Positions 1-7,456 of a stretch of DNA of 14,522 bases are shown here, in pieces; positions within the stretch are counted from its first letter, which is position 1, and each line of letters opens with the position of its first letter. Source of the DNA: Cephalothrix spiralis (Eukaryota > Nemertea > Palaeonemertea > Archinemertea > Cephalotrichidae); the NCBI GenBank assembly GCA_032353305.1, contig JAUCNG010053334.1:1-14522 (forward strand), read 5' to 3'. Both the position numbers and the translations under genes were made by a program. The notes beneath the pieces were generated by a model. The model ran no database searches and was not told the DNA's origin. It saw only the letters and a list, made by a program, of their open reading frames with translations.

Positions 1-8
1 ATAGCTCT

Positions 9-27
9 TTCCTACTTTTTACTTTTT
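9..27 (-). repeat. Solo reverse-strand copy of the AAAAGTAGG word
   Basis: The + strand reads ttcctactttttactttttt, the reverse complement of the AAAAAGTAGG word that recurs on the + strand at 1.5-4.1 kb and 13.3 kb. It sits at the window edge, so it may be the end of a longer copy that lies outside. It could also be a chance pyrimidine tract, which would serve equally well as a splice-acceptor tract for the open frame that follows. Confidence 0.3.
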
Positions 28-40
28 TACTGTACAATAA

Positions 41-298
41 ATGTTAATATTTGATCGTATTTGTTTAATAATACTATTTAGCATAAATACTACTTGCTAT
101 AAGCATAACAACAGAAACAAAAACCACAAAAGCCTGAAGACGAACAGCCATGAATTGGACTTGGATGGTAAAGACGCTAATTGGTCCTACGATTTCGTGG
201 TAGTATCGATTAATTTACCAGAAAAAATATTCACCGCCATATCAAGGAAGAAGACACAAAGAGGAGCGGCTAATGCAGAGGGTAAATCGAGATGGTGA
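41..298 (+). CDS. Unrecognised 85-codon ORF, possible secreted-peptide first exon
   Basis: The frame runs from ATG to TGA without interruption. The N-terminus (residues 2-18, LIFDRICLIILFSINTT) is hydrophobic and resembles a signal peptide or membrane anchor. The remainder is charged and basic, with KK and RKK clusters near the end. I recognise no domain. Residues 37-70 have a more protein-like composition than random AT-rich translation gives, which is mild support. Two possible splice donors lie at the 3' end: GTAAAT at 282 and GTGAGA at 293. The frame could therefore be an exon continuing downstream rather than a complete gene. An ORF this long is close to what chance gives in DNA of this composition, so confidence is low. 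Confidence 0.22.
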   Translation: MLIFDRICLIILFSINTTCYKHNNRNKNHKSLKTNSHELDLDGKDANWSYDFVVVSINLPEKIFTAISRKKTQRGAANAEGKSRW

Positions 299-1519
299 GA
301 AGCTTCTATATAGCATATTTATTCTATGCTATTAGTATACCCAATTTACTTCAGATACTGAGTTGTTTGTAAGTAAGTCTGTCTGTTATATCAGATGTGT
401 CAATGCAATCATAACGATGCTTTAAGTAAATGAAGGTGTCGTTACACGTTACGCTGCCTCGGGCTCATCAATTGTATCCCATATTATCTGTATCGACAAC
501 CTAATCAAAATTGGTCTCATAACTGTAAATACTCTCAAATTCGATTGGCGATAGATTTATGATCTTTATCCATAAGAGCTAGTATATTTACATGTCAATT
601 AGATCCATAAGTTGGGGATAAAGTGAGAGTTCAACTTAACGACATGTGAAGGTCTGACGTCATTGTTCTAGGCTTTGGTCCTATAGATTTGGGCACTGTT
701 CAAGTTATCTGGGTAATTACAAACTAATGTGATGTGTTACGACTTAGTGGATCGATTACGACAGTCACATTCAAGGCCGATCACAGGCCTCACTGGCTAC
801 TCTTATACATGGTGAATGAATCACTGGGTAAAGAGCTAAATTGGTAAGGTGAATCGATGGCGACATGTTCCAAATCATCTCCAAAAATAGTAAATAAATG
901 ATTTTTTGGTTAAATATATTTTAAAAGGTGCTATGGTATATAAAAATTATATACAGCTCCAATGCGCTCTCATCCTCGTTTCCATGGTATTATATCATAT
1001 TTCATAATACCCTGGTATAATCGACAATAAATCCATCTTTTAATAGCGAACCAAACAATTAGTAGTCTTACACCACTAATATCGATTCTACCCATTATTA
1101 TTCAGCGCCAATGGATTTTATAATCACGCACAACGACAGTAATATAGAGCTTCTTTGCTGTCTATATACCCATACTAAAGTCGTCGACCTTCCGCTAAGG
1201 TGCAAAAACATCTAAGACCTAATTTCACCATTAGACTGTAACATTACAAACGAAAACATGATAGCATAATAAATTAATGTTTTAGGCATTTTTTCATGTT
1301 TTTAGATTTCATGCAACTCAATTATGAAATAGTTCACACGAAAAAAACTGAAAATTTTGACCGTTTTTAAGACCATGTTAAAACAGTCACGTGAGTCGTT
1401 TGACCTATCAGTGGCCCCATATCTTTTTCAAATCCATTAAAAGAAATTTGTAATGAATTTTGTCAGCTGCATGCATGGTGACGCTCTGACAAGTGAAAAT
1501 GATGCGCTCTATGCACAAG
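299..1519. other. Unannotated AT-rich stretch, no gene seen
   Basis: I see no coding signal, RNA gene or long repeat in this 1.2 kb. Two small perfect hairpins are present. One is an AGGCC/GGCCT stem with a 7-nt loop at 774-790. The other is a GGTATTAT/ATAATACC stem with a 10-nt loop at 986-1011. Both are short enough to arise by chance. An intron of a gene beginning at position 41 would also look like this. Confidence 0.5.
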
Positions 1520-1616
1520 CTAGGGAATCCAATATTTCAAAAAGTAGGAGGAATTTCAGGAAAAAGTAGGAATTAATAAGAATCAGCTAAAATCATTTAA
1601 CAGGAGGCCAGAGCTG
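1520..1616 (+). repeat. AAAAGTAGGA-family short element, copy A
   Basis: Two AAAAAGTAGG words lie 22 bp apart (1539-1549 and 1561-1570), separated by a GGAATTTCAGG-like spacer. The stretch ends in an AGGAGGCCAGAGCTG sequence that resembles the end of the copy at 3965-4068. The arrangement of words and spacer is the same as at 3640-3705 and 13314-13409, so this is a dispersed family rather than a local simple repeat. No open frame is present. I do not know the family name. It is either a MITE-like element or the terminal part of a larger transposon. Confidence 0.5.
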
Positions 1617-1914
1617 TATAAGATCTGTAGAAAAAAATGTTGAAAGAGAAGGCATTTGCGGCCTGTCATGAGGTATTTAAGGGTTAATTAAGACATAATA
1701 TGGGAAATATTGAAGGGAGGCCTGAAAATTTTCGATCGAGATGGTATCTAACCTGAAGTTCTTTAACCTCCACCATTATCAGCCAAGCCAATTAAGATGA
1801 TATTAGGAAAAGGTAATAATGGGTCCAGGGTTTTCTGGCAGATTATTTCCGAAAGCTGATAATTACGATTCAGTTACTATTATCGTATAAATGTCAATTC
1901 AGAAACAGATTAAA

Positions 1915-2035
1915 GGGGTCAGCAACACTGCATCATAAAATGTAGGAAAAATTCAAAACAGTAATATAGGAATTTGAACAAATGTAGGAAATTAGGACAA
2001 ATTTTCAAAATGTAGGAAAATTAGGAGGTTTCCAA
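1915..2035 (+). repeat. AAAAGTAGGA-family element, copy B
   Basis: This copy has variant words: AAAATGTAGGAAAA at 1937, AATATAGGAATTT at 1963, AAATGTAGGAAATTAGGA at 1980 and AAAATGTAGGAAAATTAGG at 2007. It finishes in TTAGGAGGTTTCCAAAG, which parallels the TTAGGAGGTCTGGCAG end of the 3965-4068 copy. Here the word carries a T (AATGTAGG), so this copy may belong to a diverged subfamily. The 300 bp between copies A and B has no identifiable feature, and it is possible that both are the ends of one element of about 515 bp. Confidence 0.45.
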
Positions 2036-2267
2036 AGCCTACATTCAGGCATAGGATGCAGCAGAAAATGGGGGAAAACTACTAATTGGTTTATGGGATG
2101 ATAATTAATTTTGATGACAGACCATGATAAATGATTCTTTGCGGACTGTCGTATTAGTATTCAAACTCTGCAAAATTTATTAGAAGCAAACAAGGTAGCA
2201 GATGAACGTCACGCATCCATCTTCGATTATGATTTACATCTGTACATGAAATAAGATATTTTTAGCC

Positions 2268-2346
2268 GCCCGGTTAGCAGGTTCGGTAGAGTATGAGACT
2301 AAAATCTCATGTTCGAGTGTTCGAACCCCATTCGATCCAGTTTTTT
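2268..2346 (+). pseudogene. tRNA-Lys-derived relic (tRNA pseudogene or SINE head)
   Basis: The sequence follows the nuclear tRNA-Lys pattern: acceptor start GCCCGGT, D-arm with TAGC...TCGGTAGAG (A box), anticodon stem TGAGA/TCTCA at 2294-2298 and 2305-2309, and a B box of GTTCGAACCC around 2319-2328. Several features show it is not a working tRNA. The anticodon loop has only 6 nt (CTAAAA) and no Lys anticodon, the T stem is largely unpaired, and the 3' acceptor strand does not pair with the 5' strand. A run of six T follows at 2341-2346, a plausible Pol III terminator. It is either a decayed tRNA copy or the 5' head of a tRNA-Lys-derived SINE whose body would be the next 190 bp. Confidence 0.7.
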
Positions 2347-2534
2347 CGCCAACTGATCTATACAAGCATTCACCCAGTGATCCAGACTGTGTTGCATGAA
2401 TGCAAAATCAAAAGCAATTACGAACATTAAATTGCCTCGGCTTCGCTTGGGGTGTATATGTATCATGAACAATAAAGAACCATAGGGCTAGTCGGCATAA
2501 ATAGCTGCGAGGCGGCTCTCAGGTGTTATATAAG
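2347..2534 (+). other. Possible SINE body between tRNA head and minisatellite
   Basis: This 190-bp stretch separates the tRNA-Lys relic from the 31-bp tandem array. It includes a GC-rich patch (TGCCTCGGCTTCGCTTGGGG, 2433-2452) and another near 2508-2521. It has no open frame of note. In SINEs a unique body often follows the tRNA head and a short tandem repeat closes the element, so the layout fits, but I cannot recognise a named SINE core domain in it. Confidence 0.25.
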
Positions 2535-2810
2535 GGTAAATGATCGGCAAGCGGACACTAATAAAGGTAAATGATCGGCAAGCGGACACTAATAAAGGTA
2601 ATTGATCGGCAAGCGGACACTAATAAAGGTAAATGATCGGCAAGCGGACACTAATGAGGTAAATGATCGGCAAGCGTACACTAATAAAGGTAAATGATCG
2701 GCAAGCGGACACTAATAAAGGTAATTGATCGGCAAGCGGACACTAATAAAGGTAAATGATCGGCAAGCGGACACTAATAAAGGTAAATGATCGGTAAGCG
2801 AACACTTATG
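2535..2810 (+). repeat. 31-bp minisatellite, 8 full units plus a degenerate ninth
   Basis: Units start at 2535, 2566, 2597, 2628, 2658, 2689, 2720, 2751 and 2782. The consensus begins GGTAAATGATCGGCAAGCGG and ends ACACTAATAAA. Units 3 and 7 share GGTAATTG in place of GGTAAATG. Unit 4 is 30 bp with a TAATGA end, unit 5 has GCGTACAC, and unit 9 is diverged (GGTAAGCGAACACTTATG). Units 3 and 7 are exactly 123 bp apart, which suggests a block of four units was itself duplicated. The high identity of units 1-8 indicates recent expansion. A 31-bp unit is not a multiple of three, so the array does not encode a repeat protein. Confidence 0.97.
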
Positions 2811-3639
2811 TCTATTCGAGAAGTCATCTGCGCCCTATATGATTAAAAAAAGAAGAAGTATGCCGCTCTTTTGTATAGTTAATCCTTATTTAAAAAATTC
2901 TTAGAGCTCTTAACACCCCAATGCGACCTAAATTTCGTTCACGAAGCACAAAGATACAAAATTGATGTTTACGGATCACGAATCACTGAATTCACGAAGC
3001 ACGATAAGTGCTAGAAATTGGATGATAAGAGTCTTAATCGTCGATGATTAAATCGGCTACATTTATACTGAATTGTCACGAGAAATGTAGAATCCGTTGA
3101 TAATATAGATACCCCATGAATGATGAATTTGAACATGACAGCACAATTTTAACATTATAGGAAAATAAAGCCCCACTTCGCCTAATGAAAAGTTGAAGGC
3201 ATGAGTAGAAATTCGATCACACTTGTAAATATTTGAGTTTTAATTCTACAATTGAAGAAATTTCTGAATGAGAAAAGTGAATAAACCTAAGATTTCGGAT
3301 AAAATTATATCAAAATAACCTTCAAGTTACATTTATTCGTACCCTTCATCAGATAGAATTTTGCAGATTTGAGGCCGAAATTTTCAAAGTCACATTGAAT
3401 TTCATCTGAGTACATCTGAGTACGCCTACTGTGTATGATGGAATCATAGAAATTAATAGCTTTTTGCACGAATGTGTAGATAATTGTTATTTAAACAAAT
3501 TGTTTGCTGGGTTTGACGTATATAATTATAAAATAAATAGAGAGTTATATATAGCTGTTTATGTTACATTTTCGTAGCGACAGAGACGCTTCAATAATGT
3601 TTATTCACAATCGCTGTAACTCTGACATGCGCAGTAGGC
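2811..3639. other. Unannotated stretch with small direct repeats
   Basis: No gene or element is recognisable here. The 12-mer TTCACGAAGCAC occurs at 2938-2949 and again at 2991-3002. CATCTGAGTA is duplicated in tandem at 3403-3422. The remainder is AT-rich with frequent stops in all frames. Confidence 0.5.
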
Positions 3640-3705
3640 CTACAGACTTCCAGCTAACGCTCAAAAGTAGGTAGAAATTGGAGAAAAAGTAGGAATGGCA
3701 AATAC
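3640..3705 (+). repeat. AAAAGTAGGA-family left end, copy C
   Basis: CTACAGACTTCCAGCTAACG leads into TCAAAAGTAGG (3661-3671) and, 22 bp on, GAAAAAGTAGG (3683-3693). The order of words and spacer matches copy A. The outer part AGACTTCCAGCTAACGCTC is a loose inverted match to the right end at about 4049-4066 (GAGCGTTAGGAGGTCT). The pair 3640-4068 could therefore be one element of about 430 bp with imperfect terminal inverted repeats. Confidence 0.45.
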
Positions 3706-3964
3706 ATCGTATGCAAAGCGTTTTTGGAGATATCAGTTACCAAAAACGGATCTGAATTTTTTTCAAAAATAATGTTTTTAAACTGTAAATCATGGGTAAC
3801 GATCGAGTCACTAGATTAGCTGCAAAAGAAAGCGAGTGTGCTTGACGGGCTATTACAAATTAAAACAAAAATAAGTTTGGATGGCAATAAATAAGACATC
3901 TTATTTTGTTTTGATATTTCGTGTTATTTATGTGATTTTGCGGCACTTTTTGAAAAAGAAGGAA

Positions 3965-4068
3965 TTAATTTCAAAAATAGGTGGAAAGTTTCTAAAAGTA
4001 GGTATTTTTTTAAAAAGTATGAAAAGTAGGACTATTAAAAAAAAGTAGGAGCGTTAGGAGGTCTGGCA
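3965..4068 (+). repeat. AAAAGTAGGA-family right end, copy D
   Basis: Four words lie in one orientation: CAAAAATAGGTGG at 3972, CTAAAAGTAGG at 3992, GAAAAGTAGG at 4021 and AAAAAAAAGTAGGA from 4037. They are followed by GCGTTAGGAGGTCTGGCAG. The end motif is the clearest example of the family's right border in this window. The words keep the same orientation at the left and right ends, so they are direct subterminal repeats inside inverted tips. Confidence 0.5.
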
Positions 4069-4569
4069 GTAGTTATATTACATGTATGACGAACTATCTT
4101 ATTTCGGTAAACATTAAGATATCGTTTTTTGCAATTTTCTAAATCTGCTCAGCTTTTACAGTATGTTCTGTGTAAGACAATACGACGAGTAAACAACATA
4201 AATTAATACTATTTTGTGTCTATCTCAATATTGCCCATTATTGGGAAATTTATAAGAATGAGCCCGAGATAATAAGCCTCAGTGGGAACCTTTTGATATT
4301 GTAAAAACTGTTTACGTTTACGTTATTTTTCAAGCTGAAAATTGATATATAATTGATTCTCGTCAGTTTCGCAATATTGCAACTTTTTGCAAGGTGTTGC
4401 AGGGATGCCATAATTAACTGCAGACTAAAATTTTTATTCGCGAGAGTTGACAATTTTTGTCTCGTGCATAGGTCGTAACTGGGTTTATTTTCAAACGGCT
4501 TATAGAAGAGTATTGATTTTTTAAGTGGATTGCCGACATAATAAAAAAAATTCATGGGGGTAGGTGTCT

Positions 4570-4995
4570 CAGGGTCGGCGCTGGAGGGCCCCAAAACAGG
4601 GGAATTTTTTATTTGTGGGAAAATAATGATAAAAATTTGAAAAAATTAGCAGTTCTAAGCAAGGAGCACAATGGTGCTAATACATTTTTATATCAATAAT
4701 AACAAATATATATATGTTTAGACCTAATTAAAAAAACAAATCGTTCAAAAATATTAATTTTTGACGAATTTAGAATTTTGTCGGGATGCGTGGTTTTTTC
4801 TCAAAAATTGCCCGCCAGATCACCCCAAAACCCTTTTGGTGCACAAAAATATTTTCTGAGTGATCACTATGCTACTGTAGTCAAATTAGATCATAGTAAG
4901 GGTTGTGTGCCACCCCTGGCGTCATTTGGCCCAGGACCCATTTTTGCGCAAAAAAAATTTTTTAATTTTATTTTGGGGCCCTTTTCGAGACCCTG
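4570..4995. mobile_element. Putative hAT-like non-autonomous element (MITE)
   Basis: The left end reads CAGGGTCGGCGCTGGAGGGC and continues to GGGCCCCAAAA at 4586-4596. The reverse complement of the right end reads CAGGGTCTCGAAAAGGGC and continues to GGGCCCCAAAA (4971-4981 on the + strand). The two agree over about 25 bp apart from a 2-nt gap and a short mismatched segment. hAT transposons typically start with CAG and carry G-rich tips of this kind. The interior is AT-rich with no transposase. The 8-bp flanks (AGGTGTCT left, CGGCATTG right) do not match, so a target-site duplication is not visible. A second hAT-like end (GTGCCACCCCTG, 4907-4918) lies inside, so this may be nested or composite. 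Confidence 0.42.
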
Positions 4996-5485
4996 CGGCA
5001 TTGTCGCCAGCTTATATTCTGGTTTGGAAAGTATTAAATACATTTGCAAATAAAAAAACCGGAACGTTCTTTTTTGAATATTTTTTTGTACCCTTAATTT
5101 AGATGTTACCCCATATGTGTAAAAAATTCAGCTTTTTACGATCATCCAAAGCCGAAATCTTAGATTCGAGCTCAAAAAAGCCCTTCAGGAATGGGGTTAA
5201 ACGAAAACAAGTTTACCGAATAATGATTTGTCGAAAAAAAATCGTTATTTTATGTAAAAAGTTCATCGATGCAATAAAAGGAGAAAAATATTATTAGCTT
5301 TGATTCGAAACGATATTTATTTAAATTAGTTGGAGGGAAACGGATTTAAATTTTAAAATAATTTTAATTATCTAGTTATAAAGTTATTTAAAGGTCCTCT
5401 TAATTTTAAATATTTCAAAATTTTATAGCTCTATATTGCATTAATTTTAATTTGCACATAATAATAGATTATTATCTTTAACTTT
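4996..5485. other. AT-rich stretch, nothing recognised
   Basis: This stretch has long A and T runs and only short frames, including one of 64 codons at 5103-5297 rich in K, F and I as expected from AT-rich DNA. I see no repeat or RNA gene. It may belong to the flank of the hAT-like element. Confidence 0.45.
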
Positions 5486-5600
5486 ATGCACCGCACCCCT
5501 CCTCAGCCTTCGACGGTGAACTGGCGTCGACTGCTGGACGAACGATTTTAAAAAAACGTCGAAATTGTGCCGAAGCATGAACATTGACCGGTGCATTAAT
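5486..5600 (+). other. GC-richer island with a 21-codon mini-ORF
   Basis: The first 65 bp are much more GC-rich than the surroundings. They read ATG to TAA at 5486-5551, giving a 21-residue peptide with the segment VNWRRLLDERF. Its composition differs strongly from the K/N/I/F-rich translations around it. The island is bounded by ATGCACCG (5486-5493) and its inverse CGGTGCAT (5589-5596). It could be a fragment of a coding exon or transposon, or a chance GC patch. I cannot assign a function. Confidence 0.25.
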
Positions 5601-5756
5601 AAATATATTAATAAATATATTTTAATAACTATCTAGTATAATTATTCATTTATACAATTTGTGGTCCATAAAAGTCGGGTGATTCCATTATATAAATCAT
5701 GATATAAGGGTGCCGATTTAGATTTTCGGTTTAATCAAGAGTATGATATACTTTTG

Positions 5757-5803
5757 GTTTAATGGAATTAAGTTTAGTGGCATTTCGGTTTAGTGGGACT
5801 TCA
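5757..5803 (+). repeat. Degenerate tandem repeat of 15-16 bp, three units
   Basis: The units are GTTTAATGGAATTAA (5757), GTTTAGTGGCATTTCG (5772) and GTTTAGTGGGACTTCA (5788). A related GGTTTAATC lies upstream at 5728. The units differ at several positions, so the array is old or only partly tandem in origin. Confidence 0.5.
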
Positions 5804-6218
5804 CCTTTTAGAAAGTCTTGAACTTTTCCAATTCGATGATGTTTGATAAACAAGAAATGTGTGGGCTCGCTTACGATTCCCACAGCGATAAAAACAACAC
5901 GAAAACAGGAAACAACCTTTGCATCAATGTCAATATAAATGATATTAGCTGGTAACTTCGTCCCGTTAATCATGCTGTGAAGACATTACTATATTAATGG
6001 TCTTTGAATTTTTGAAATCTGTACTTCTGCTTCTTGAATCTTCTTCGTATGAACCAATTTCAACAATCCTATAAACCACGACGAGCATGTAATTCATGAA
6101 ACATTTTCTGAAAATCTATCAAAATGATAGACGATAAACAAGAAAATCACTTATTTGAAGAAGGGGAAATGCATGGCCCCAACGGTGTAAAATTATTCAG
6201 AAAACAGCACTAACGTTT
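5804..6218. other. Unannotated stretch, no gene seen
   Basis: This is mixed AT-rich sequence without repeats longer than about 10 bp and without a convincing open frame. The reverse-strand frame at 5731-5973 overlaps the tandem repeat and is treated as spurious. Confidence 0.45.
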
Positions 6219-6486
6219 AACGTGATTTTGTGAGGCAATCGTGGAGCATGGAAATAATCATTATGCATGCTACGTGCATGCCAAAATCGAACGAATAACA
6301 TGCTTCTCGAGTTCCATGATCCGTGAGTCTTTTCAGTACTGCATGGTACATTATTTTGTCTTTTCAGTACTGGTATATCATTTAATTTAAAATTAAATTA
6401 AAATTTCTCCATTTTGTTTCAAAGGTGGTTATACACATGTAAAACATGTCACAGTCCAGGTTGAAATTCTCTCACAAAATCGCGTT
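6219..6486. repeat. Inverted pair AACGTGATTTTGTGAG spanning about 270 bp
   Basis: AACGTGATTTTGTGAG at 6219-6234 is matched in inverse by CTCACAAAATCGCGTT at 6471-6486, with 15 of 16 positions agreeing. Similarity fades a few bases beyond on either side. This could be the TIR pair of a small decayed element or coincidence. No flanking duplication is apparent. Confidence 0.3.
6327..6388 (+). repeat. 31-bp tandem duplication, two units
   Basis: GTCTTTTCAGTACTG occurs at 6327-6341 and at 6358-6372, exactly 31 bp apart. The rest of each unit is only loosely similar (CATGGTACATTATTTT versus GTATATCATTTAATTT). This is an old tandem duplication or a short direct repeat. Confidence 0.55.
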
Positions 6487-6649
6487 GATTCATGTTCTGA
6501 TCTTGTGTGAACATCTGAACAAATTGGGTGATATTGAGATTGATGTGGACATGAAGTGCACTTAAATTGATGTGGATGTATGTACTTACAACTAATCATG
6601 TTCAAAATAGCTTATTTTGTGACTTTCTTATGCCTAAAATCGTTCAGCT

Positions 6650-6735
6650 TCTTGGGGCTTCGTCCCCAGACCATCCCCAAGGGCCTCCTGGACCCTCCTC
6701 CACGTGGCGGCCGCTTGCATTACCGGCTCGGTATA
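6650..6735. other. GC-rich island with TGGGG/CCCCA stem-loop
   Basis: This stretch is clearly GC-rich in an otherwise AT-rich region. It includes TTGGGGCTTCGTCCCCAG, a 5-bp stem with a 6-nt loop, then CCATCCCCAAGGGCCTCCTGG and a CACGTGGCGGCCGC segment with a NotI-type palindrome. G-rich and C-rich patches of this style are common in transposon tips of invertebrates, but I cannot match a family. No open frame continues through it. Confidence 0.35.
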
Positions 6736-7058
6736 ACGGATACTAAATAAGCCTGGACAAATGTGGCCAAGTTGACACTTCAGGCCGCTACAGCTCAAAA
6801 ACTTTGCAACCTGGCATTCACTACATATTTGATGTTTTGCACCTGAACTCGGAAATCAGAAGACGGAATCCTTATTTGATTTTTGAGAAATGACTAAGGA
6901 TCCTTATCACTTAGTCAAAGGATGGAGATTTTTACTCATGAGACTGTAGCCAGATTGTTCGCTAACGAGACACAAAACCAATTGTCAGATATTTTGCTAA
7001 CCATTGGTCAACTTATTCCCTTTTGAGTTTCCTGGACATTAGACATTTATAGACCTAA

Positions 7059-7298
7059 ATGAGAAGGTTGCCATTGGGATCTGGATGTCAACCTGTCAAC
7101 GGTAATGAAACCTTGATTTTGGTAGATAGTAGAAAGAGAAAAAGGGCAGACACAACTTCTTCATGTGTCAATAATAACATCCTTCGGGAGAAGTGCGCAT
7201 CGTTCTTTCGTTTGAGCCCTTATCGATATCTGCGCATGCGCAGTTGTTTTCACTCTTTTTCACTCGATCTTTTCATATGTTGGAAAACATTTACATAG
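7059..7298 (+). CDS. Unrecognised 79-codon ORF, probably spurious
   Basis: This is an ATG-to-stop frame with a basic cluster (RKRKR) at residues 25-29 that resembles a nuclear localisation signal. I see no domain, signal peptide or conserved motif. Its length is within chance expectation for this composition, and no splice signals stand out at its ends. I list it only because the first 40 residues are less AT-biased in composition than other frames nearby. Confidence 0.1.
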   Translation: MRRLPLGSGCQPVNGNETLILVDSRKRKRADTTSSCVNNNILREKCASFFRLSPYRYLRMRSCFHSFSLDLFICWKTFT

Positions 7299-7360
7299 CC
7301 TTAAAGGTAGATCTGTGGATAAGATGCATATTTGCAAATTACATCCATTCTTGATATTTG

Positions 7361-7456
7361 TGAGTATACACTGATAAAGCATTAGCTGCATGATTAGTGG
7401 ATGTATATTGAGTATACACTAATAAAGCATTAGCTGCATGATTAGCGGATGTATTG
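7361..7456 (+). repeat. 48-bp tandem duplication, two units
   Basis: Unit 1 (7361-7408) and unit 2 (7409-7456) both begin TGAGTATACACT and continue with AAAGCATTAGCTGCATGATT, then AG and GGATGTAT. They differ at two internal positions (G/A and T/C) and in the last bases. The high identity points to a recent duplication. The segment TACACTAATAAAG in unit 2 also occurs in unit 5 of the minisatellite at 2658-2688, a 13-bp coincidence. Confidence 0.9.

Noticed and set aside
2535-2810. CRISPR-like array
   Set aside because: The units are contiguous with no unique spacers and the sequence context is eukaryotic, so this is a minisatellite.
4250-4594. Reverse-strand frame of 114 codons, the longest in the window
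   Set aside because: Its start lies in the tip of the hAT-like element and the rest has no domain I recognise. A faint resemblance of RQKLSTLANKNFS to hAT C-terminal sequence was too weak to use, and the frame runs outward from the element.
4778-5053. Forward frame of 91 residues across the hAT-like right end
   Set aside because: It starts at TTG, spans the element border and A/T runs, and matches no family, so it is treated as spurious.
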